Shown here: positions 52,003 to 61,065 of the stretch, piece by piece
How positions within the stretch are numbered: position 1 is the stretch's first letter
How the letters are laid out: every line of letters starts with the position of its first letter
Source: JANQPX01 sp965222015
GTDB lineage: Bacteria > Pseudomonadota > Alphaproteobacteria > Geminicoccales > Geminicoccaceae
Length of the DNA stretch: 64,000 bases
NCBI GenBank assembly: GCA_965222015.1
Contig: CBDCTL010000023.1
Location: 1 to 64,000 of the forward strand
Direction of reading: 5' to 3'
Notes under the pieces: model-generated
The model's database searches: none
What the model was told of the DNA's origin: nothing
What the model saw: only the letters and a program-made list of their open reading frames with translations
Translations under genes and position numbers: made by a program

Positions 52003-52536
52003 ATGTCTATCCTCGAAATCGGCATTGCGGAGCGGATCGGGATGGGCGACAGGGTCGGGATCAGCGTTTCTCCGGCGGACGATCCGGCCGCGCTCGAGCA
52101 GGCCTTCGCGGTTCGCCGGACGGTCTTCGTGGTCGAACAGGGTGTCGGCCTGCCGCTGGAATTCGACGGAAAAGACCAGGCCGCGGAGCATCTCCTGGCC
52201 AGAACGGCCGACGGCCGTACGGTCGGCACGCTTCGTCTGCGGCGGATCGGCGATCGCACCGGCAAGATCGAGCGGGTGGCGGTCCTGAAAGAGGCACGCG
52301 GGCTCGGAGCCGGCGCCGCCCTGATCGAAGCGGCCCTCTGCCGTCTGCGGGACCGCGCATTCGCGAAGGCCGTGCTGCACGCCCAGACCTATGCGATTCC
52401 GTTCTACGAGAAGCTCGGCTTCACCGCCCATGGCGAGGTGTTCGACGAGGACGGGATCCCGCATATCGCGATGCGCCAGCGGCTCGACGACCCGACGGCC
52501 GTTTCCTCCGATCGCATGCCGATCGCTTCCTTGTGA
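52003..52536 (+). CDS. GNAT-family N-acetyltransferase (ElaA/YjcF type)
   Basis: A 177-residue protein with the GNAT core: RRTVFVVEQGVGLPLEFDGK, then GKIERVAVLKEARGLGAGAA containing the acetyl-CoA loop, and LHAQTYAIPFYEKLGFTAHG. This set is typical of the YjcF/ElaA group. The substrate is unknown. ATG 52003 is used; the conserved domain starts near residue 17, so a shorter start at 52042 is possible. It is divergent from the small membrane protein gene. Confidence 0.88.
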   Translation: MSILEIGIAERIGMGDRVGISVSPADDPAALEQAFAVRRTVFVVEQGVGLPLEFDGKDQAAEHLLARTADGRTVGTLRLRRIGDRTGKIERVAVLKEARGLGAGAALIEAALCRLRDRAFAKAVLHAQTYAIPFYEKLGFTAHGEVFDEDGIPHIAMRQRLDDPTAVSSDRMPIASL

Positions 52537-52609
52537 TGGCCGTCGCCCTGTCTTGCGATCCGATACTGCCGTTAGATATGGATGGAAGAGAAAACTTTGG
52601 ACATCGACC

Positions 52610-54142
52610 ATGTTCGAGATGCTGCCCCACTTCGTTCTGACATCGCTCAATTTCCTCGCGACCCTCCTGGTCTTCGCGATCGGCTGCGTCATTCTGGCGA
52701 TCGGCGCCCTCTACGTCATCGATCGCAGCCAGACCTCCAACACTGTCCGCCGCAACTACCCCGTGATCGGCCGGCTGCGCAGTTTCTTCGAGCATCTGGG
52801 CGAGTTCTTCCGGCAGTATTTCTTCGCCATGGATCGGGAAGAGCTGCCGTTCAACCGTGCTCAGCGCAACTGGGCCTATCGCGCGTCGAAGAACGAGGAC
52901 AACACGTCGGCCTTCGGCTCGACCCGCGATCTCAGGCCGGTCGGCACGCCGATGTTCGTCGCCTGCCCTTTCCCGACACTGAGCGAGGACGCGGTCGATA
53001 CCTCGGCGATCACCATCGGTCCGTACTGCGAATACCCCTACAGCCAGGATCGTATCTTCAATATTTCAGGCATGTCCTACGGCGCGCTCTCCAGGGTCGC
53101 CGTGAAGTCCCTGTCGCGCGGCGCCGCCCATGCCGGCTGCTGGTACAACACCGGCGAAGGCGCCCTGTCGGAGTTTCACCTGGAGGGCGGCTGCGACGTC
53201 GTCTTTCAGATCGGCACCGCCAAATATGGCTGTCGCAAGAAGGACGGCAGCTTCTGCGAGGACAGCCTCGCCAAGGTCGCGACGAATCCGGAAGTCAAGA
53301 TGTTCGAGGTGAAGCTGAGCCAGGGGGCCAAGCCCGGCAAGGGCGGTATTCTTCCCGGTGAGAAGGTGACCCCCGAGATCGCTACGACGCGCGGCATTCC
53401 GGTCGGCCAGGACAGCATCAGCCCGAACCGCCATCCCGAGATCGACAATCCCGCCGAGCTGCTGGATTTCATCGACCGGGTCAGACGCGTCACCGGCAAG
53501 CCGACCGGCTTCAAGACGGTGATTTCGGGCGTGGTCTGGCTTGGCAAGCTGTTCGAGGAAGTACATCGGCGCGGCGTCGAGAGCGCGCCTGATTTCATCA
53601 CCGTCGACAGTGCCGATGGCGGCACCGGCGCGGCACCGCAGAGCCTGATCGACAATATGGGTCTGCCGATCTGGGAGGCCCTGCCGATGGTCGCGGATCA
53701 GCTCATCCGCTACGACCTGAAGGATCGGGTCAGGCTGATCGCCTCGGGCAAGCTGGTCACCCCGACCGAGGTCGCCTGGGCCCTTTGCGCCGGCGCCGAT
53801 TTCGTGGTGTCGGCGCGCGGCTTCATGTTCGCGATCGGCTGCATTCAGGCGATGAAATGCAACAAGAACACCTGTCCGACCGGGATCACCACCCACGACA
53901 AGGATCTGCAGCGCGGTCTCGTGCCGAAGGAAAAGCAGTATCGGGTCGCGAACTATGCGAAGAACATGGAAAAGGAGGTCGGCGTGATCGCCCACAGCTG
54001 CGGCGTCCATGAGCCGCGGCGGCTGAAGCGCTATCACGTGCGCATCCAGACCGACACCGGCAAGTCCATCCCCATGGACCGGCTCTGGCCCTATCCCGAA
54101 CCCGGCGAAGCGCTGAAGGCAGAAGCGACCGCGGCGGAGTAG
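52610..54142 (+). CDS. FMN-binding glutamate synthase-family membrane protein
   Basis: A 510-residue protein. The first 45 residues hold one membrane helix (FLATLLVFAIGCVILAIGAL), and the rest is the FMN-binding Glu_synthase barrel (MSYGALSRVAVKSLSRGAAH; PDFITVDSADGGTGAAPQSL; GFMFAIGCIQAMKCNKNTCP, a Cys-rich region that may bind a 3Fe-4S cluster). It lacks the glutamine amidotransferase half of true glutamate synthase, so the reaction is uncertain. ATG 52610 is chosen for the conserved start. A terminator hairpin follows. Confidence 0.9.
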   Translation: MFEMLPHFVLTSLNFLATLLVFAIGCVILAIGALYVIDRSQTSNTVRRNYPVIGRLRSFFEHLGEFFRQYFFAMDREELPFNRAQRNWAYRASKNEDNTSAFGSTRDLRPVGTPMFVACPFPTLSEDAVDTSAITIGPYCEYPYSQDRIFNISGMSYGALSRVAVKSLSRGAAHAGCWYNTGEGALSEFHLEGGCDVVFQIGTAKYGCRKKDGSFCEDSLAKVATNPEVKMFEVKLSQGAKPGKGGILPGEKVTPEIATTRGIPVGQDSISPNRHPEIDNPAELLDFIDRVRRVTGKPTGFKTVISGVVWLGKLFEEVHRRGVESAPDFITVDSADGGTGAAPQSLIDNMGLPIWEALPMVADQLIRYDLKDRVRLIASGKLVTPTEVAWALCAGADFVVSARGFMFAIGCIQAMKCNKNTCPTGITTHDKDLQRGLVPKEKQYRVANYAKNMEKEVGVIAHSCGVHEPRRLKRYHVRIQTDTGKSIPMDRLWPYPEPGEALKAEATAAE

Positions 54143-54227
54143 AGGCCCGGTCGGCGTGAAGGACGGCTATGGCGAAGGGTCCGTGAGCCCGCGACGATCG
54201 GATGCCCTGTCCGCCCATTCACAAAGG

Positions 54228-54267
54228 CGAACGGCTTTCTCGGGACAAGCCTCGGGAAAGCCGTTCG
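54228..54267. terminator. Bidirectional terminator hairpin
   Basis: The arms CGAACGGCTTTC (54228-54239) and GAAAGCCGTTCG (54256-54267) are perfect 12-base complements, with the stem extendable by wobble pairs inward. It lies between two convergent genes (the glutamate synthase-like gene and the lipoprotein), and each strand provides some U or A richness at the foot. It is therefore probably shared. Confidence 0.75.
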
Positions 54268-54279
54268 ATATCATGTCTT

Positions 54280-54795
54280 CTACTGGAGCGTCTGGGTGAC
54301 CTGCCCCGAGAACTCGCGGACGGCCGAATCGAAGCCGCTGTCGCTGGAGATCGGATGCGATGCGGATTCGCCGGTGGCCGAGAATTTCGCGACCTCCAGC
54401 CCATTGGAGGCGTCGGTCAGGGTCACGTCACCGCTCACGACATTGGCGCCTGCGAAGGCACCTCCCCAGAATCTCGCCGAGCCGGAGACGAAGCGAACGT
54501 TGGTGACGTCGATATCCATCTCATAGTCGGCGGGCTGCCCCGCCGGCACGACCTCGGTGAAAAGGCCGGAGGCTGGCAGATTGGCGTAGAGATTGCCACG
54601 AACGTCCTGCAGGCCCCGCTGCACATGATCCTCATTGCCGCTGCCTTCGACGGCGTCGACGGCCAGGGCGACTGTCGATCCCGGTCTGATCGTTTCGGAT
54701 TTGACCTTCGTTACCTGCACTTGGCCGCTCGAGCTGCAAGCACCGAGCGCGAAGACCAAAAGCATTGAAGTGATAATTTTCTTGTTCAACGTCAT
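54280..54795 (-). CDS. DUF4410-type lipoprotein
   Basis: A 171-residue protein with signal peptide and lipobox LGAC (Cys about 20), then a compact domain containing QPADYEMDIDVTNVRFVSGS and SARFWGGAFAGANVVSGDVT. This is the DUF4410 pattern of small envelope lipoproteins. The C-terminus ends QVTQTLQ. Function unknown. The AT-rich region upstream (54796-54900) likely holds its promoter. Confidence 0.75.
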   Translation of the reverse strand: MTLNKKIITSMLLVFALGACSSSGQVQVTKVKSETIRPGSTVALAVDAVEGSGNEDHVQRGLQDVRGNLYANLPASGLFTEVVPAGQPADYEMDIDVTNVRFVSGSARFWGGAFAGANVVSGDVTLTDASNGLEVAKFSATGESASHPISSDSGFDSAVREFSGQVTQTLQ

Positions 54796-55084
54796 ACCCT
54801 CGCGATTGGAAAAACGCGCGCAAATTAAGTTTAATTTCCATTAAATGCAAGACAGTCGACCGACAATAACGCTCTAAGAGAACAGCACATTATGGCGTTC
54901 ATTTACAGTGCTTGTGCCGCACGAGTCTGGCTGTCACCCGCGGACCGCAGCTCGTGCCGCGGCGACAATTTGCGGGAGAGCGTTCCAGGCCCGTCGTCAG
55001 CGAGTTGCAGCATGAGGATGTACCACGCAGCGCCCGGGACCATGCGATCCCGGAAACGCGCGTGCAGGGGCAGGCTTCGGCGGC

Positions 55085-55594
55085 TCAGAGCACGCCGCGC
55101 ATCTGCTCCGAGACGCTGATCCGGCCGGCCTTGAAAGCGTGTTTCAGGATCGGCACGGCCTTGTGCGGCTCGGCCGCCCCGCACATGAAGATGTCGACCG
55201 CCGCATAGCCGCGCTCGGGCCAGGTGTGGATCGAGATGTGCGACTCCGCGAGCACGGCGACGCCGGACACGCCGCCATTCTCCGAAAACTCGTGAAAATG
55301 CATGTGCAGCAGGGTGGCGCCCGACTCCCGGATCGCACGCCGAAAGGCCATCTCGATCACGCCGGCGTCATCCAGATGCTCGGCGTCCCAGAGGTCCAGG
55401 ATCAGATGGCTGCCGGCGTAGCGGAGGCCGTTTCGCTCGATGAAGTAGTCTTTCGGCCCATTTTCCGGCGGCCCGTTTTCCGCATGGGCATCGTCTGCGG
55501 CGTACTCACCCGTTTGGATCTGCGCGTCTGCTCGGGCGTCGTCCGCCTCCGCCTCAGCGTCCACACCAATTTGGGCAAGAGAGTGCTGGCTCAT
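55085..55594 (-). CDS. speD: S-adenosylmethionine decarboxylase proenzyme
   Basis: A 169-residue proenzyme for spermidine synthesis. The C-terminal 120 residues are the class 1b SpeD, with the self-processing Glu-Ser site in LAESHISIHTWPERGYAAVD; the Ser becomes the pyruvoyl group. HMHFHEFSENGGVSGVAVLA precedes it. The N-terminal 50 residues are an acidic, Ala-rich extension (EAEADDARADAQ) absent from the 120-130-residue core enzymes. ATG 55594 follows GCAGGAGAGCGAC, so the extension is translated. No spermidine synthase gene lies alongside. Confidence 0.93.
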   Translation of the reverse strand: MSQHSLAQIGVDAEAEADDARADAQIQTGEYAADDAHAENGPPENGPKDYFIERNGLRYAGSHLILDLWDAEHLDDAGVIEMAFRRAIRESGATLLHMHFHEFSENGGVSGVAVLAESHISIHTWPERGYAAVDIFMCGAAEPHKAVPILKHAFKAGRISVSEQMRGVL

Positions 55595-55888
55595 GTCGCT
55601 CTCCTGCAAAACCAGAATGAACTCGAAGGGTTGAACGCGCTCATATGTCTGCGAACGGCTGGAAATACAAGGACCTCCGACGAGAATTTTCCAGGGCGCG
55701 ACCGTTTGTTGCAGACGCTCCGTGCACGAGACGGTCGTCCAGCGGCGAGCGGGCGCGGCGACGCCGGCGCGAATCCCTCCGGGCCGCTCCTCTGTTGCGT
55801 TCTCCTCCGTCAGTCGGCATCCTCCGGCGAGGCTGCGCCGGCGGGATCGATCGGCCGGGCATTTCGACGTCATTTGGAGACATTTCGC

Positions 55889-56764
55889 GTGACCAGACCC
55901 AGCAGCGAAAAGGACATCGGCTTTCCCCACGCCGGCGAGGACATGGCGCGTGCGGACGACGTGATGGAGACCGCGCAGACCCTGTCGCCCGCCTATCGCC
56001 TGGCGTTCGCGGACATGGATTTCATGGTGCGCCGCGAACTCCGGCCGGTGCGCTTTCAGCTCGAGCTGATGAAGCCGGAAATGCTGCTTGCCGAACACGA
56101 TATCCGCTCCACCGTCGTGGTGTTCGGGAGCGCGCGCGTGCCCACCCCGGACAGCTGCGAACCGGCCGAGCTGGAAAAGAAGCCCGGCTGCGTCCTCGAC
56201 AAGAAACGGGTCTACGAGGAGGCGCGAAGGCTGGCGCGCATCGCCTCGGTCGAGGGCCAGAAGGAGCGCTCGGAGGGCCGCGAATTCGTGGTGGTCACCG
56301 GCGGCGGTCCGGGCATCATGGAGGCCGCCAATCGCGGCGCCGCCGACGTCGAGGCGGAGAGCATCGGCCTCAACATCGTGCTGCCCCATGAGCAGGCGCC
56401 GAACGGTTACATCACGCCGGAGCTCTGCTTCCAGTTCCACTATTTCGCGATCCGCAAGATGCATTTCATGATGCGCGCCAAAGCGCTGGTCTGCTTTCCC
56501 GGCGGCTTCGGCACCATGGACGAACTGTTCGAAGCGCTCACCCTCATCCAGACCGGCAAGGCGAGGCGCATCCCCTTTCTTCTGTTCGACGAGGCCTATT
56601 GGCGGCGCATCGTGAATTTCGAGGCCATGGTCGAGGAAGGCGTGATCTCGCCGGAGGATCTCGATCTCTTCCAATATGTCGAGGATGCCGATCAGGCCTG
56701 GTCGATCATCGCCGGGCATCACGGCCTGGAGCCCCATGAACGCGGCAACGGAGCCGCGTCATGA
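55889..56764 (+). CDS. LOG-family nucleotide phosphoribohydrolase-like protein
   Basis: A 291-residue protein of the long LOG/TIGR00730-related group. It has STVVVFGSARVPTPDSCEPA, VVTGGGPGIMEAANRGAADV, and the catalytic PGGFGTMDELFEALTLIQTG. LOG enzymes release cytokinin bases or hydrolyse nucleotide monophosphates. The start is GTG 55889 after TTTGGAGAC. It overlaps the next gene by four bases (ATGA), so the two proteins are co-translated. Confidence 0.9.
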   Translation: MTRPSSEKDIGFPHAGEDMARADDVMETAQTLSPAYRLAFADMDFMVRRELRPVRFQLELMKPEMLLAEHDIRSTVVVFGSARVPTPDSCEPAELEKKPGCVLDKKRVYEEARRLARIASVEGQKERSEGREFVVVTGGGPGIMEAANRGAADVEAESIGLNIVLPHEQAPNGYITPELCFQFHYFAIRKMHFMMRAKALVCFPGGFGTMDELFEALTLIQTGKARRIPFLLFDEAYWRRIVNFEAMVEEGVISPEDLDLFQYVEDADQAWSIIAGHHGLEPHERGNGAAS

Positions 56765-58350
56765 CGCCGGAGCTGATCTTCCACGGCGGCGCCGGCACGG
56801 TCACCGGCTCCTGCTACGAGATCGTCCATGACGGCGGACGGCTGATGATCGACTGCGGCATGTTCCAGGGCAACAAGACCGTCCGCGAGCTCAACTACCG
56901 GGAATTTCCCTTCGAGCCCGCGAAGGTCGACGCCCTACTCCTGACCCACGCCCATATCGACCACACCGGCCTCGTGCCGAAGCTGGTGAAGCACGGTTTC
57001 AAGGGCCGCATTCACGCCACGGCGCCGACCAGGGATCTCGCCTCCTTCATGCTGCCGGACAGCGGCTACATTCAGGAAAGCGAGGTCGAGCGGCTGAACA
57101 AACGGAACCGCCGAAAGGGCAAGGCGGAGGTCGAGCCGATCTACACGCGAAAGGACGCCGAGGCCTGTCTCGGACAGTTCGAGGGCGTCGAGATGGAGCG
57201 CTGGTTCGAACCGATGGAGGGCGTTCGGGCCCGCTACTGGAACGCCGGCCACATCCTCGGCTCCGCCTCGATCGAGCTCAAACTGGGATCGGATGCCGAG
57301 CGGCCTCTGCACATGCTGTTTTCGGGGGATCTGGGTCCGGACGAGAAGGTGTTTCACCTGGAGCCGGAGGCGCCGGCCGGTTTCGACTACATCCTCTGCG
57401 AGAGCACCTATGGCGACCGCGAGCGCGAGGACGCCACGGTCGAACAGCGCCGGGCCGCCCTCAAACGCGAAATCATGGACGCCCACGAGGCCGGCGGCAA
57501 TCTCCTGATTCCGGCCTTTGCGGTCGAGCGCAGCCAGGAACTGCTGCACGACATCGGCGTGCTCATGGCGACCGGCGAGGTGCCGGCCAAGCCGGTCTTC
57601 CTCGACAGCCCGCTCGCCAACAACGCCACCAAGGTCTTCATCGAGCATGCCGGCGCCCTCGACGACATCGCCATGGACGAGGCGGAGCTTTTCAGAAACC
57701 CCAATTTCTCCTTCACCACCTCGGTCGAGGAGAGCAAGGCGATCAACAAGGTCAAAGGCGGCGCCATCATCATGGCGGCATCGGGCATGTGCGACGCGGG
57801 ACGCATCCGCCATCATCTCCGGAACAATCTCTACAAAAAGGAAACCACCGTCCTGTTCGTCGGCTACCAGGCGCCCGGCACCCTCGGCAGCATCATCCTG
57901 TCCGGCGAGGAGGCCGTGCGCATCCACGGCCGCGAGGTCAAGGTGAACGCGCGCATCCGCAGGATCGGCAACTACTCCGCCCATGCCGATCAGGGTGAGC
58001 TGGTCGCCTGGGTGAAGGAGCGTCTGCCGGTGCATGCAGGCCTCTTTCTGACCCATGGCGACGACGGTGCGCGCGAGGTCCTGAAGGAGCACCTGATCGC
58101 CGAAGGCCTCGATGCCGAGCGCATTCTTCTGCCCGGCCTGGACGAGCGCGTCACCCTTGCGGTCGAGTCTGGCGGAAAGCCGGCCGCCGTCCGAAAGAAA
58201 TCGCGCGTGGCGCCCGCCGACATGGCGACCGACTGGTATAACGACTACGCCTCGCTGCTCCTGAAGCTCGGCCGCCGGCTGGAGACGATGGACGACAACG
58301 ATGCGCGCCGCGCCCTGCTCGCGAGGATGGCCGCCGCCCTCAAGAGCTGA
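56761..58350 (+). CDS. MBL-fold RNA-processing exonuclease
   Basis: A 529-residue metallo-beta-lactamase/beta-CASP protein. The zinc motif HAHIDH is at 63-68, followed by WNAGHILGSASIELKLGSD, FSGDLG, the beta-CASP region IPAFAVERSQELLHDIGVLM, and the C-terminal RMMBL motif with HADQGELVAWVKE. These are RNA endo/exonucleases (Ysh1/RNase J-like relatives, COG1236). The coupling to a LOG-family gene suggests a nucleotide turnover role, which is inference. Confidence 0.92.
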   Translation: MTPELIFHGGAGTVTGSCYEIVHDGGRLMIDCGMFQGNKTVRELNYREFPFEPAKVDALLLTHAHIDHTGLVPKLVKHGFKGRIHATAPTRDLASFMLPDSGYIQESEVERLNKRNRRKGKAEVEPIYTRKDAEACLGQFEGVEMERWFEPMEGVRARYWNAGHILGSASIELKLGSDAERPLHMLFSGDLGPDEKVFHLEPEAPAGFDYILCESTYGDREREDATVEQRRAALKREIMDAHEAGGNLLIPAFAVERSQELLHDIGVLMATGEVPAKPVFLDSPLANNATKVFIEHAGALDDIAMDEAELFRNPNFSFTTSVEESKAINKVKGGAIIMAASGMCDAGRIRHHLRNNLYKKETTVLFVGYQAPGTLGSIILSGEEAVRIHGREVKVNARIRRIGNYSAHADQGELVAWVKERLPVHAGLFLTHGDDGAREVLKEHLIAEGLDAERILLPGLDERVTLAVESGGKPAAVRKKSRVAPADMATDWYNDYASLLLKLGRRLETMDDNDARRALLARMAAALKS

Positions 58351-58360
58351 CGCCCGCCGC

Positions 58361-59248
58361 TCAGCCGGTCGCGGCCTCCGCCAGCAGCCAGCGCCGGAGC
58401 GTCTCGATCTTCGGCTGATCGGCCGTCGCCTCCGGTGCGATGAAGTAATAGGCGCACTGGCTGTCGAGAACGAGATCGAACGGCTCGACAAGATGGCCGC
58501 CGGCGACCTCGTCACGGATCAGCTCGACCCTCGCAATCGCGACTCCCAATCCGCTGGCCGCGGCCTTGAGCGCGAGTTCGGCGTCGTCGAAGCGCAGTCC
58601 ACGGCCGACGTCGATCCCGTCGACGCCGGCGGCACGCAGCCAGAGGCGCCACTCGTCCGGACTGTCCATCGCATGCAGCAGGTTGTGACAGGCGAGGTCG
58701 CCGGGCACCTTCAGCGGCGGGCCGCCCCTCAGCAGCGACGGGCTGCAGACCGCGGTCAGCGTCGCCGGGAACAGCCGGTCGGCTCGCAGACCCGGCCAGT
58801 CACCGTCGCCATGGCGCACCCCGCAGTCGATGCCCTCGCGCATCAGATCGACCAGCCGCTCGGTGGCGTTCAGCCTGAGGTCGATCTCGGGATGGGCGAG
58901 CTGCAGGCGCCCGAGACGGCCGACCAGCCAGTGGCCGGCGAAGGACGGCGTGGTGCTGATGGTGAGCGAGCCGCCGCAGCAGAGCTGTTGCAGCGCGTGC
59001 ACACCCGCATTGAGCTGCTCGAAGGCGCCGCGGACGAAGGGAAGGAGCGCCTGGCCCTCGTCGGTCAGCGCCAGCGCCCTGTTGAGCCGCTTGAACAGGG
59101 GAACGCCGAGATCCTGCTCCAGCGCCTTGATCTGATGGCTGACCGCGGCCTGGGTGACGAACAGCTCGTCCGCCGCCCGCGTGAAGCTCAAATGACGCGC
59201 GGCCGCTTCGAAGGCGCGCATGGCGTTCAGGGGCGGGAGTCGGTTCAC
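58361..59248 (-). CDS. GcvA-like LysR transcriptional regulator
   Basis: A 295-residue LysR-type regulator. The N-terminal winged helix-turn-helix reads FEAAARHLSFTRAADELFVT and QAAVSHQIKALEQDLGVPLF, with the GcvA-like start MNRLPPLNAMRAFEAAARHL. The ligand domain follows from about 90. It is divergent from two small genes with 135 bp between, the usual arrangement for control of the neighbour. A candidate T-N11-A site lies just upstream of its start. Confidence 0.93.
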   Translation of the reverse strand: MNRLPPLNAMRAFEAAARHLSFTRAADELFVTQAAVSHQIKALEQDLGVPLFKRLNRALALTDEGQALLPFVRGAFEQLNAGVHALQQLCCGGSLTISTTPSFAGHWLVGRLGRLQLAHPEIDLRLNATERLVDLMREGIDCGVRHGDGDWPGLRADRLFPATLTAVCSPSLLRGGPPLKVPGDLACHNLLHAMDSPDEWRLWLRAAGVDGIDVGRGLRFDDAELALKAAASGLGVAIARVELIRDEVAGGHLVEPFDLVLDSQCAYYFIAPEATADQPKIETLRRWLLAEAATG

Positions 59249-59262
59249 GGCAATCGTCTCGT

Positions 59263-59277
59263 ATAAGTTTTTCTCAT
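59263..59277. promoter_or_regulatory. Candidate LysR operator
   Basis: ATAAG-TTTTT-CTCAT is a one-mismatch inverted repeat (ATAAG/CTTAT) with the T-N11-A spacing favoured by LysR proteins. It lies 15 bp before the regulator's start codon, in the divergent spacer shared with the small gene at 59384. Autoregulation and activation of the small genes would fit; no second half-site was confirmed. Confidence 0.5.
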
Positions 59278-59383
59278 GCCATTCATGAAAGATCGTCGTT
59301 TGTGGACCTCACACCTCTGAGTGTAATCGTAGATCGTGCCTGAGGATAGCGCAAGGTTCCTTTCGATCACGAAGGAGTTTGTA

Positions 59384-59641
59384 ATGAATAAAACTAACAC
59401 TTCTCCACCTTTCGGCGGCCTGTTCACGACGATGACCGCCATGGTCTCGCCGACCCATGAGCTGATCACGCATCGGCCGCTTTATGGTGCTCTGCCGCCG
59501 GTCGAACGGCGGCCGGCGGCCCGCTCCCCGGCGGCGAGGTTCGTCGCCTGGCTCGATCGCTGGAGCACTCGTCATGCGCAGCGCCAGCGCCTGGAGCTGA
59601 AGGATGACCGGACGCGGCGGGACGACGTCGACGAAGGGTGA
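59384..59641 (+). CDS. Small arginine-rich protein, DUF1127-like C-terminus
   Basis: An 85-residue protein. ATG 59384 has a near-ideal ribosome site (AAGGAG, seven bases). The C-terminal half, VAWLDRWSTRHAQRQRLELK then DDRTRRDD, resembles the DUF1127 pattern (WxxRxxTRxxLxxLDDRxLRD). DUF1127 proteins are small RNA-linked regulators of phosphate and carbon metabolism in alphaproteobacteria. It faces the LysR gene and is probably its target. The DUF1127 match is partial. Confidence 0.65.
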   Translation: MNKTNTSPPFGGLFTTMTAMVSPTHELITHRPLYGALPPVERRPAARSPAARFVAWLDRWSTRHAQRQRLELKDDRTRRDDVDEG

Positions 59642-59696
59642 AAATCGCCGCAGCACGTTGGCCTCCACCTTCACGCCCCGCCTGTGGGAGACGACC

Positions 59697-59963
59697 ATGA
59701 CGAACCGCTTCGAACAGAGCCAGCCACCTTCGGTCCACGACGTCTATCGCGGTCTGCCGCTCGGCCCGCTGGGCGTCAGTCCCTTCATCTATCGGGACCG
59801 CGGTCCGCAGCCACGCCCGCCGGTGCGGCTTCCCTGGCGTGTCGTCATCGGCGGGATGCGGAGCCTCGCCCGCCGTCTCGTCACCCTCTTGCGGAAGCCG
59901 CGCGCCCGACATCAGGTGACGGCAATCCGCCGGACCCCCGCGGCCTGCTGCCAGCATGTCTGA
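59697..59963 (+). CDS. Small basic hypothetical protein, 88 residues
   Basis: ATG 59697 follows GTGGGAGACGACC. The protein has a Pro/Gly-rich middle (GPLGVSPFIYRDRGPQPRPP) and a basic helical C-terminal part (WRVVIGGMRSLARRLVTLLR). I recognise no family. It lies 55 bp after the DUF1127-like gene and probably shares its promoter, making it a second likely target of the LysR regulator. Confidence 0.6.
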   Translation: MTNRFEQSQPPSVHDVYRGLPLGPLGVSPFIYRDRGPQPRPPVRLPWRVVIGGMRSLARRLVTLLRKPRARHQVTAIRRTPAACCQHV

Positions 59964-60048
59964 GGTGCTGCGGCACGGCGGGCTTGACCCGGCTGCCGTG
60001 CCGCGCTTCAGTCCTCTTCGAACCGCGATCGGAGGACGGGCGACCGAC

Positions 60049-60549
60049 ATGATGCGCGACCATCTTCGGCGCATGGCGCGCTACAATCGCTGGGCGAACG
60101 ACCGGCTGTACGATGCCTGCGCGAGCCTGGACGATACGGCCTACCATCAGGAACGGTCGGCATTTTTCGGCTCGATCCACGGCACGCTCAACCACATTCT
60201 GGTGGCCGATCGCATCTGGCTCGCGCGCATTCTCGGCGAACCCGCACCCGGCCTGAAGCTCGACGATCGGCCCTTCTCCGACCTGTCGTCTTTGCGGTGT
60301 GCTCGGACCGACGAAGACCGCCGCATGATCGATCTCACCGAGAGCTACGACGAGGAAGCCCTTGAGGCGATCGTCCGCTATCGCATGATCGTGCTGCCGG
60401 ACGAGGTGGAAACGCCGCTCCACCTCTGCTGGCTGCACCTCTTCAACCACCAGACCCACCATCGCGGCCAGATCCACGGTCTGCTCTCTCAGGCCGACGT
60501 TCCGCCGCCGCCGCTCGATCTTGTGTTCTATCTGCGAGAGCAGGAGTAA
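60049..60549 (+). CDS. DinB-family protein
   Basis: A 166-residue four-helix-bundle protein. It begins MMRDHLRRMARYNRWANDRL and has the metal-binding His pattern: SIHGTLNHILVADRIWLARI and FNHQTHHRGQIHGLLSQ. DinB proteins are nickel/zinc-binding and often act as thiol-dependent transferases or damage-response proteins. I use ATG 60049 because the conserved helix starts there, although the GGAGG at 60031 is somewhat distant. Followed after six bases by a GNAT gene. Confidence 0.9.
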   Translation: MMRDHLRRMARYNRWANDRLYDACASLDDTAYHQERSAFFGSIHGTLNHILVADRIWLARILGEPAPGLKLDDRPFSDLSSLRCARTDEDRRMIDLTESYDEEALEAIVRYRMIVLPDEVETPLHLCWLHLFNHQTHHRGQIHGLLSQADVPPPPLDLVFYLREQE

Positions 60550-60555
60550 ACGAAT

Positions 60556-61065
60556 GTGAACACCTGCCTTTTGAGCGGCATCGAACTCGTCGAGGCGACC
60601 ACCGACGAGGACGTCGATCACGGCCGCCGCCTGTTTCGCGCCTATGCCGACTGGCTGAACGTCGACCTCTGTTTTCAGGATTTCGAGGCCGAACTTGCCA
60701 CCCTGCCAGGCGCCTATGCACCGCCGCACGGCCGCCTGCTGCTCGCCAAAACCGGCGGTGAGGTCGCGGGCTGCGTGGCGCTCCGGCCGCTGGAAGACGG
60801 CGTCTGCGAGATGAAACGCCTCTGGGTCGAGCCCGGCTTCGGCGGCCGCGGCATCGGCCGCATCCTCGCGGAGGCCATCGTCGAGGCCGGACGCGGGATC
60901 GGCTACGAAACGATGCGCCTCGACACCTTTCCCGGGCGGCTGAGAGCCGCCGGCCACATCTACGACACGCTCGGCTTCAGGAAAATTCCGGCCTATTACC
61001 ACAACCCGCTGGAGGGCGTGGTCATGTATGAGCTCAGCCTGTCGTCAATGAGTCGTCGAGGATGA
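60556..61065 (+). CDS. GNAT-family N-acetyltransferase
   Basis: A 169-residue protein with GNAT motifs: LLLAKTGGEVAGCVALRPLE, then EMKRLWVEPGFGGRGIGRIL with the acetyl-CoA loop, and AAGHIYDTLGFRKIPAYYHN. The substrate is unknown. The start is GTG 60556, six bases after the DinB stop. Its end overlaps the convergent SMR gene by 21 bp. Confidence 0.9.
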   Translation: MNTCLLSGIELVEATTDEDVDHGRRLFRAYADWLNVDLCFQDFEAELATLPGAYAPPHGRLLLAKTGGEVAGCVALRPLEDGVCEMKRLWVEPGFGGRGIGRILAEAIVEAGRGIGYETMRLDTFPGRLRAAGHIYDTLGFRKIPAYYHNPLEGVVMYELSLSSMSRRG

